From an uncultured Clostridia bacterium (GTDB lineage: Bacteria > Bacillota > Clostridia > Oscillospirales > Ruminococcaceae), in the NCBI GenBank assembly GCA_937891895.1, contig CALATN010000251.1, positions 1-10,960 on the forward strand: a stretch of DNA of 10,960 nucleotides, written 5' to 3'. The notes under the pieces were generated by a model, which saw only the letters and a program-made list of their open reading frames with translations, was not told the origin of the DNA and ran no database searches. Each line of letters opens with the position of its first letter. Positions within the stretch are counted from its first letter, which is position 1. Below are positions 6,481 through 10,960 of the stretch, in pieces. A program made the translations under genes and the position numbers.

Positions 6481-6885
6481 GTCGCGGATTGCTTTTTTTG
6501 CCTTGTTTACAATGGATTTGTCATTTTCATAGGTAAGCACGGTTGTAGCGTGACCGATGTCAACCCATTTGATTTCGGCAATTTCCTCCTCCTGAGGAAC
6601 AAAGTCATAATTCTTGGCTTTTGCGATAAAGTAGACAACAACCTTCTGTGTGTCTTTTCTTGGGAAATACTGAACAGTTTCGCGGAAGGTTGGGTCGATG
6701 ATAACATCAATGCCTGTTTCTTCCTTGATTTCACGCTGTGCAGTTTCAACCTCGGTTTCGCCTTCTTCCACGTGTCCTTTAGGGAAAGACCAGTGACCGC
6801 TGTTGATATGCTTGATGAGCAGAATTTCAATATTTCCGTGATACCTGCGGTAAACAATTGCACCGCAGGACTTCTCATGGGTCAT
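6478..6885 (-). CDS. NUDIX hydrolase, diadenosine-polyphosphate type
   Basis: NUDIX enzymes cleave nucleoside diphosphates linked to another group. From the ATG at 6885 the protein is 135 residues, a normal single domain. The full Nudix box G-x5-E-x7-REuxEExGu is present at 37-59: G37, E43, R51, E52, E55, E56 and G58. The phrases CGAIVYRR (7-14), LLIKH and HWSFPKGHVEEGE (31-43) are those of the bis(5'-nucleosyl)-tetraphosphatase (Ap4A) group, though substrate cannot be assigned from sequence alone. AAAGGAAG seven bases upstream selects this ATG over one nine codons earlier. It is a single-gene unit, with its own promoter at 6951-6979 and a shared terminator, converging on the fabD operon. Confidence 0.9.
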   Translation of the reverse strand: MTHEKSCGAIVYRRYHGNIEILLIKHINSGHWSFPKGHVEEGETEVETAQREIKEETGIDVIIDPTFRETVQYFPRKDTQKVVVYFIAKAKNYDFVPQEEEIAEIKWVDIGHATTVLTYENDKSIVNKAKKAIRD

Positions 6886-6905
6886 ATATGTACTTCCTTT
6901 CCGAC

Positions 6906-6926
6906 ACCGCAAAACAGTTTTACGGT
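6906..6926 (-). promoter_or_regulatory. Dyad in the NUDIX leader
   Basis: ACCGCAAAAC and GTTTTACGGT face each other around one central base. The single mismatch becomes a G-U pair in the minus-strand transcript. It lies between the -10 box and the ribosome binding site of the NUDIX gene, so it could be a leader hairpin or an operator. Confidence 0.45.
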
Positions 6927-6950
6927 TCTGTTTTAATATAGCTTGGTATA

Positions 6951-6979
6951 ATTATAACATAAATAATTTGTTTTGTCTT
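6951..6979 (-). promoter_or_regulatory. Sigma-A-type promoter of the NUDIX gene
   Basis: On the minus strand, AAGACA (6979-6974, four of six consensus bases), a 17-base spacer and TATAAT (6956-6951, exact) precede the NUDIX gene. Transcription would start near 6944, leaving a leader of about 60 bases that contains the dyad. Confidence 0.7.
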
Positions 6980-7032
6980 GCTTTTTTTGAAAAAAATTAT
7001 AAATTCCCAAAAAAAGTTTGTCGAAAAGAAAA

Positions 7033-7064
7033 AATGCTTCCCGAAAAAGCAATCGGGAAGCATT
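7033..7064 (-). terminator. Rho-independent terminator downstream of pgk
   Basis: Twelve-base perfect arms, 7033-7044 (AATGCTTCCCGA) and 7053-7064, enclose an 8-base loop. On the minus strand the stem is followed by TTTTTTCTTTTC. It lies 15 bases after the pgk stop and marks the natural 3' end of that gene. Confidence 0.92.
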
Positions 7065-7078
7065 GATTTGTTATTGAA

Positions 7079-7786
7079 TTACTTTTCAGCAATTACATCT
7101 ACGCCAGGGAGAACCTTACCTTCGAGGTATTCGAGGGAAGCACCGCCGCCTGTGGAGATGTGGCTCATCTTGTCAGCGAAGCCGAGCTGCATAACAGCTG
7201 CTGCGGAGTCACCGCCGCCGATGATTGTTGTAGCGTCTGTTTCAGCGAGGGACTTAGCTACAGCGATTGTACCCTTAGCGAGGATTGGGTTTTCGAATAC
7301 GCCCATAGGACCGTTCCAAACAACTGTCTTAGCGGACTTAACAGCGTCAGCATAGAGTTCCTGTGTCTTTGTGCCGATGTCAAGACCCATCATATCAGCA
7401 GGAATCTTGTCGGAATCAACAACGGAAACTTCGATTTCAGCGTCGATTGGATCAGGGAAGGACTTTGTGATTGTTGTATCGATAGGGAGAAGAAGCTTCT
7501 TGCCGAGCTTTTCAGCCTTATCCATCATTTCCTTACAGTAATCGATCTTCTCATCATCTACTAATGAGTTACCGATTTCCTTACCCTGAGCCTTTAAGAA
7601 GGTGTATGCCATCCCACCACCGATGATGAGGGTATCACACTTCTCTAACAGGTTAGAGATAACATTTAACTTATCAGCAACCTTAGCACCACCAAGGATT
7701 GCAACGAAAGGTCTAACGGGATTCTCTACTGCATTGCCAAGGAAATCGATTTCCTTCTGCATTAAGTAACCAACAACGTTAGAACC
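7079..7786 (-). pseudogene. pgk: Phosphoglycerate kinase, C-terminal 235 residues
   Basis: Pgk transfers phosphate between 1,3-bisphosphoglycerate and ADP in glycolysis; the family is about 390-420 residues, so some 170 N-terminal residues are absent. The nucleotide-binding half is well kept (numbering of the fused frame): AILGGAKVADK (80-90), IGGGMAYTF (106-114), VWNGPMGVFE (207-216), GGGDSAAA (241-248) and STGGGASLEYLEG (262-274). The fragment is itself uneven. From the junction to about 7561, Leu is TTA in five of nine codons and Thr is ACC in both. From about 7507 to the stop, all 12 Leu codons are CTC or CTT and all 11 Thr codons are ACA, like the fab genes. Confidence 0.88.
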
Positions 7787-7939
7787 ACCCTTTTCGGTGA
7801 TGAACTTCTTTAATTTTGCAGTATCTTTATAATCGACAGCAGTTGCCTTTTCTACGCAGAAAGTACAAACCTTTCTTCTTGGCGCTTTTCTAATAGGCTT
7901 TTTAACTGCTACCGGAGTTTGAGTAGTCTTTTCTTCCAT
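7079..7939 (-). CDS. In-frame chimera: S18 N-terminus joined to Pgk C-terminus
   Basis: The open frame of 286 codons joins two unrelated essential proteins. Codons 1-51 are ribosomal protein S18 up to FITEKG, where the family continues with KILPRR. From about codon 52 the sequence is phosphoglycerate kinase from roughly two-fifths of the way in (GSNVVGYLMQKEIDF). Neither part is complete: S18 loses its RNA-binding C-terminal third, and Pgk loses its N-terminal, 3-phosphoglycerate-binding domain. The upstream side is a normal rpsF-ssb-rpsR operon, with AAAGGAG before the ATG; the downstream side is a normal pgk 3' end with its terminator. The junction falls at 7784-7790, a GGTGGT both sequences may share. 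I regard it as an assembly or recombination artefact, not a working fusion enzyme. Confidence 0.9.
   Translation of the reverse strand: MEEKTTQTPVAVKKPIRKAPRRKVCTFCVEKATAVDYKDTAKLKKFITEKGGSNVVGYLMQKEIDFLGNAVENPVRPFVAILGGAKVADKLNVISNLLEKCDTLIIGGGMAYTFLKAQGKEIGNSLVDDEKIDYCKEMMDKAEKLGKKLLLPIDTTITKSFPDPIDAEIEVSVVDSDKIPADMMGLDIGTKTQELYADAVKSAKTVVWNGPMGVFENPILAKGTIAVAKSLAETDATTIIGGGDSAAAVMQLGFADKMSHISTGGGASLEYLEGKVLPGVDVIAEK
7787..7939 (-). pseudogene. rpsR: Ribosomal protein S18, first 51 residues
   Basis: S18 binds 16S rRNA together with S6 in the small-subunit platform. The part present has a basic N-terminal extension, then RRKVCTFCVEKATAVDYKD (21-39) and LKKFITEKG (43-51), which are plain S18, including a Cys-x-x-Cys pair. 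The remaining 25-30 residues (KILPRR, TGTCAKHQR and so on in the family) are missing because the sequence switches to pgk. It follows ssb by 21 bases with an AAAGGAG site, the standard rpsF-ssb-rpsR order. Confidence 0.9.
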
Positions 7940-7960
7940 TTTTACTTGCTCCTTTTAAAA

Positions 7961-8371
7961 TTAGAATGGTAAATCGTCTTCGTTGACGGGTTCAAGCGAA
8001 GGTCTTTCACTGCGACGAGCAGGTTGCTCTACGGCGTCCATATCGTCACCTTGATTTCTTACGGATAAAAATTCAACTTCGTTAGCAATGATATCAGTAA
8101 CTGTTCTCTTGTTTCCGTCTTTGTCTTCATAAGAACGATTTTGAAGGCTTCCGACGATGGCAACCTTGCTACCTTTTTTAAGGTATCTTCCACAGTTTTC
8201 AGCGTGATTTCTCCATACGGTTACGTTGAAAAAGTCAGTTGCTCTTTCGCCGTCACTACCCTGATATGGTCTGTTTACAGCAATTCCAAGACGGCAAAAT
8301 GCCACTCCGCTTGCAGTTTCACTCATTTCAGGATCACGGGTTAAGTTTCCAATCAAAAATAACTTATTCAT
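7961..8371 (-). CDS. ssb: Single-stranded DNA-binding protein (SSB)
   Basis: SSB coats single-stranded DNA during replication, repair and recombination and recruits partners through its C-terminal tip. The 136-residue protein has the OB-fold start MNKLFLIGNLTRDPEM, the typical ATDFFNVTVWRNHAEN segment (44-59), KGSKVAIVGSLQNRSYEDKDG (66-86), and then an acidic, disordered tail ending DDLPF, the partner-binding tip. All are normal for a bacterial housekeeping SSB. It starts 13 bases after the rpsF stop with a CGGAGA site and is followed by rpsR. The conserved trio links SSB supply to ribosomal protein synthesis. Confidence 0.96.
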   Translation of the reverse strand: MNKLFLIGNLTRDPEMSETASGVAFCRLGIAVNRPYQGSDGERATDFFNVTVWRNHAENCGRYLKKGSKVAIVGSLQNRSYEDKDGNKRTVTDIIANEVEFLSVRNQGDDMDAVEQPARRSERPSLEPVNEDDLPF

Positions 8372-8384
8372 AAATTTTCTCCGA

Positions 8385-8666
8385 TTAACGTTTAGTTATA
8401 AGACGTCTAATAACGTTTTCTGCGATACCGATAACTCTCTTCATTTCTTGAACGAGTTCGCTGTCGCCTTCAAACGCCATATATACGTAATAACCTTCAG
8501 TCTTGTAGTCGATAGGATAAGCGAGTTTCTTAACGCCCCACTTTTCCGTCTTTTCGACGCTACCACCTGCTTTTAAAACGACGTTTTCGATTTTTTCGAT
8601 TAACGCTTCTCTCTTTTCGTCGGTGCAAGCAGTATCCAAAATGTAAATCATTTCGTACTTGTTCAT
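8385..8666 (-). CDS. rpsF: 30S ribosomal protein S6
   Basis: S6 forms a heterodimer with S18 on 16S rRNA. From the ATG at 8666 the product is 93 residues, the normal length, starting MNKYEMIYILD and containing EKWGVKKLAYPIDYKTEGYY (42-61), the core of the S6 ferredoxin-like fold. GGGAGGT is correctly placed before this ATG. A longer frame from 8717 adds 17 residues with no family support (MLMAKSISRISPGGKKE) and would translate through the leader structure, so I reject it. It is the first gene of the rpsF-ssb-rpsR operon. Confidence 0.96.
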   Translation of the reverse strand: MNKYEMIYILDTACTDEKREALIEKIENVVLKAGGSVEKTEKWGVKKLAYPIDYKTEGYYVYMAFEGDSELVQEMKRVIGIAENVIRRLITKR

Positions 8667-8789
8667 TTCTTTTTTACCTCCCGGACTTATTCGGCTTATG
8701 GACTTTGCCATAAGCAAGGTACAAGGCTTTTTGCCTTGGTATATGAAAACGCCTTTTGGCGATTTTCAACGTTTTTTGCTTTTTCAAGC
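8667..8789 (-). promoter_or_regulatory. Structured rpsF leader, candidate S6:S18 autoregulatory RNA
   Basis: The 120-base leader holds three stem-loops on the minus strand. They are at 8767-8745 (GAAAA, CGCC / GGCG, TTTTC with a one-base bulge), 8738-8722 (CAAGGC, A5, GCCTTG) and 8715-8694 (eight-base arms GCTTATGG/CCATAAGC). The last ends in CCG (8694-8692). In many bacteria the rpsF leader binds the S6:S18 complex through a conserved CCG next to a stem, giving feedback control. The CCG and its place near the ribosome binding site fit, but I could not show the lower stem of that motif. Confidence 0.5.
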
Positions 8790-8795
8790 CTAAAT

Positions 8796-8824
8796 ATTAT
8801 ATAATTATAATTTTAGTTTGTCAA
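8796..8824 (-). promoter_or_regulatory. Consensus promoter of the rpsF-ssb-rpsR operon
   Basis: On the minus strand, TTGACA (8824-8819), a spacer of exactly 17 bases and TATAAT (8801-8796) match the sigma-A consensus at all 12 positions. This is the strongest promoter in the window, as expected for ribosomal protein genes. A start near 8789 gives a leader of about 120 bases. Confidence 0.9.
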
Positions 8825-8862
8825 GCGTTTTTAATAACTTGTATTTTTGAACGCTTTCGAAC

Positions 8863-8888
8863 CCTATCCGCCGATTTCGGCGGATAGG
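8863..8888. terminator. Strong stem-loop after the repeat-protein gene
   Basis: Eleven-base perfect arms (CCTATCCGCCG at 8863-8873 and its complement at 8878-8888) enclose a 4-base loop, 16 bases after the stop of the leftward repeat protein. No T-tract follows on the minus strand, so termination is likely but not textbook. A second dyad, AAGCGTT/AACGCTT (8823-8829/8850-8856), follows and overlaps the rpsF -35 box. Confidence 0.5.
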
Positions 8889-8904
8889 ATATCGTTTTTA
8901 CTCA

Positions 8905-10960
8905 TTAAAGAGTAGGAAGTTCTATTGATCCGATAAGGACGTTGATGAGTTCGTTAGGAGTTAAATGTCTCCAGAAATACAAACCTACTGCTCTTACGTC
9001 GCTATCGTCAGGCGCACCCGTAGGCAATCCTGCTACTCCATAAACAGAAGCGATAGCTGCGTCTATTGCGGCGTCGTATCCGTTGAGCTTATTAGCAGCT
9101 AATATTCCCTTTTCCTTTGCAATTACCAAAGTACCAAACGTCTCGTTCAACTGGTTATAAGTTGAGTTCATATCCGTTGGGTCGCCAAGATTCAATACGC
9201 CTGCGTCGTACAAGTCGCCTGCCGTCTTAGTTTGAAGAGCGGTCTTGAGCTCATCATTGATATTACCTACCGGAGTATCCGACGGAATAAGAGTAATTGG
9301 CGTTCCTTCAGGAATATTGCCATGTTCATCAGCAAAGATGTCTGCAAGGGTTACGGTTGCTTTAATCTTATCGAGTACTTCGCCGATAAATCCGTCGTCC
9401 TTCATGTCGTTGATAGTAAAGTCAACGATTGCTTTAGCAAGGTTTTTCTCTACTTCTACGCCGTCGTCGAACCACTTACCTGCGGTAGAACTATCACAGT
9501 TGTCGTGAACGAAACAGTTGTGATCGCCAGTACACTTTTCATAGCCCATTATAGCGCCGATAGTAAGGTTACCCATTGCTCTGTCGGCATCAAACGTTCC
9601 TCTTACGATTTCACTCATAGCAACGTTTGCCATTGCGCCTTCAATTGCAGGAACTTTTACGTACTTACCGAGCGTTTCGTCATATTCGTACCAAACGTCA
9701 GTTGCCTTATGGTCTGTATCTGCGATATGTCCGAGTTCTTCAGCGCAAACTCTTTCGCCGTTTGCATCTACGTAGCAGTGTACGTAACCTAATACGTCAC
9801 CGATATAAGTTCCTCTAAACGTGTCTTCTAAATCAAGACCGTCGGTAAGCAATACTTTCATATTGACGTCAGAAACCTTTTGCATAAGAACGCCTTCTTT
9901 AGTGAACTTTCTTACGCCGTCAACAGTTTCAACTTTGTACCAACCTGCTTTACAAGTATGAGTTTCGCCTGCTTGAAGGTCTGCTAAAATTTCACATTCT
10001 GCAGTTCCGTCGCAGTAAACGAGGTTCATTGCTTCGCCAAGTTTAACGCCTTCTAAGGTTTCAGCCATGCTGAATCTTCCACCCATAAGAACTTTAAGAG
10101 TAAGGCTTGCAACTGCTTTTTCTACAGCGCCAACTTTAGTGTATCTACCTGCTTCTAAGACGTACCAGCCTTCGCCTAATTTAGCGTGGTCGTGGTCTTC
10201 AAATTCGCATTCAAAGTGAACGTGATATCCGTCTTCGTCAACGTGAGTTTCGTCATCGCAATAACGGTAATCGCTTTCTGCATCTTTAGAATACTTGAAT
10301 TCGCCACAGTAGTAGTAGCCCATAAGTTGACCAGCGTAAACGTCTTCAATTACAGAAGTTACGTCAAAGTCTTCGCTTAAGATTTCGTTAATCTTTAAGT
10401 CGTAGAGACAACTCATAATAACGTTCTTTGCGCCGTGAGTGTCAACAGGCGTTCCGTTAGACATATACCATCTTCCGTCTTTTTCAGTTCCGCCAACGAA
10501 GTGTCCTACCATTACTTCACCGAAGTGTTTAAGGATAAGGTCTTCCTTGACGTTTTCTCTTGCGTCATATACGTCTCTAAACGTAATGTTGTTGCAAAGG
10601 ATGTTCATCGGAACTTCAAACGCGCCTTCAATATTCCACAATCCGTTATAATCGTGAGAAATTTTAGTGTCTTTAAACGTCTTTTCAAACGCGTTAAGAT
10701 TTGGCAAGTAACCGAAGAGATGTCCTAACGGCATATCGGTAAATAATCCGTTATCCCCTATCAAGAGATCGCCGAGATTTGCCATAGTAAGTAAATCTTC
10801 AACGCTTATTGCAAACGCGGTGTTAGCGATTTCAGCAAAGTTGCCCCTTACGATAACCGCATAGTCGGTATATTCGTCATAAGTAATCGTCATTTCGAGA
10901 GCCTTTTCTAAAAGACTATCTACAAACGGAACTACCGTATCGGCAACTGTAATTGCGCCG
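8905..10960 (-). CDS. Large Cys-containing repeat protein, C-terminal part (open at right edge)
   Basis: I cannot name this protein. The frame runs without a stop to the window edge. The ATG at 10893 gives 662 residues, but the 22 codons before it continue in the same style (VVPFVDSLLEKALE), so the true start is probably outside. It is built of degenerate repeats of about 60-100 residues. Each has a core like IG-x-hMGY (56-62, 124-130, 187-193, 285-291, 364-370, 445-451, with a weaker one near 503; numbering from that ATG), then usually a Cys/acidic/His loop and an aromatic pair (WY at 142, 243, 318, 401; WF at 474). Twelve of the 13 Cys fall from 162 on. The C-terminal 110 residues lack the repeats and carry no LPXTG or membrane anchor. 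A secreted or surface location is inference; any signal peptide would be outside the window. Confidence 0.75.
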   Translation of the reverse strand, partial: GAITVADTVVPFVDSLLEKALEMTITYDEYTDYAVIVRGNFAEIANTAFAISVEDLLTMANLGDLLIGDNGLFTDMPLGHLFGYLPNLNAFEKTFKDTKISHDYNGLWNIEGAFEVPMNILCNNITFRDVYDARENVKEDLILKHFGEVMVGHFVGGTEKDGRWYMSNGTPVDTHGAKNVIMSCLYDLKINEILSEDFDVTSVIEDVYAGQLMGYYYCGEFKYSKDAESDYRYCDDETHVDEDGYHVHFECEFEDHDHAKLGEGWYVLEAGRYTKVGAVEKAVASLTLKVLMGGRFSMAETLEGVKLGEAMNLVYCDGTAECEILADLQAGETHTCKAGWYKVETVDGVRKFTKEGVLMQKVSDVNMKVLLTDGLDLEDTFRGTYIGDVLGYVHCYVDANGERVCAEELGHIADTDHKATDVWYEYDETLGKYVKVPAIEGAMANVAMSEIVRGTFDADRAMGNLTIGAIMGYEKCTGDHNCFVHDNCDSSTAGKWFDDGVEVEKNLAKAIVDFTINDMKDDGFIGEVLDKIKATVTLADIFADEHGNIPEGTPITLIPSDTPVGNINDELKTALQTKTAGDLYDAGVLNLGDPTDMNSTYNQLNETFGTLVIAKEKGILAANKLNGYDAAIDAAIASVYGVAGLPTGAPDDSDVRAVGLYFWRHLTPNELINVLIGSIELPTL

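Noticed and set aside
7079..7939. A genuine bifunctional S18-Pgk protein
   Set aside because: Both halves lack regions needed for function and the break falls mid-domain in each, so a working fusion is unlikely; kept as a finding because reads could settle it.
9232..9792. Plus-strand frame of 186 codons inside the repeat-protein gene
   Set aside because: It is antisense to a 2-kb open frame with clear protein repeats and has no supporting motif.

Overview
The window reads as DNA from low-to-moderate GC, gut-type Clostridia (Bacillota). Genes have AGGAGG-type ribosome binding sites, and the order of fatty-acid genes and the protein sequences look Ruminococcaceae/Oscillospirales-like. This assignment is inference from gene content and codon style; no search was run.

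Left part (1 to about 7500). A type II fatty-acid synthesis operon runs leftward: fabH, a small two-helix membrane protein, fabG, accB and the first 47 codons of fabZ. Between fabG and accB lies a 272-base gap filled with eight back-to-back stem-loops of unrelated sequence. From a shared 277-base promoter region, a second operon runs rightward: fabD, an SCP2-type lipid-binding protein with a lysine-rich tail, a shikimate dehydrogenase (aroE family) and a two-helix membrane protein with a TPR-like domain. Malonyl transfer (FabD), initiation (FabH), ketoreduction (FabG), dehydration (FabZ) and the biotin carrier of acetyl-CoA carboxylase (AccB) thus meet at one divergent promoter. The rightward operon ends at a 34-base perfect palindrome, a two-way terminator that also carries the stop codons of both converging genes. 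Opposite it is a NUDIX hydrolase with its own promoter. Next comes the natural 3' end and terminator of a phosphoglycerate kinase gene (pgk).

Junction (about 7784-7790). The pgk coding sequence loses its N-terminal domain and runs in frame into the first 51 codons of ribosomal protein S18 (rpsR). Both genes are essential and both are broken at the same point. The pgk fragment also changes codon style abruptly between about 7507 and 7561. The simplest explanation is an assembly chimera of related genomes; true recombination is the alternative.

Right part (about 7790 to 10960). This is a standard leftward rpsF-ssb-rpsR operon with a consensus promoter and a structured leader that may be the S6:S18 autoregulatory RNA. 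Upstream of it is the C-terminal 684 codons of a large protein, open at the right edge, made of degenerate Cys-containing repeats with an IG-x-hMGY core and a later WY pair.

I found no CRISPR array, tRNA, rRNA, transposase or phage gene. The signals most worth following are the S18/Pgk junction, the intergenic hairpin array and the repeat protein.
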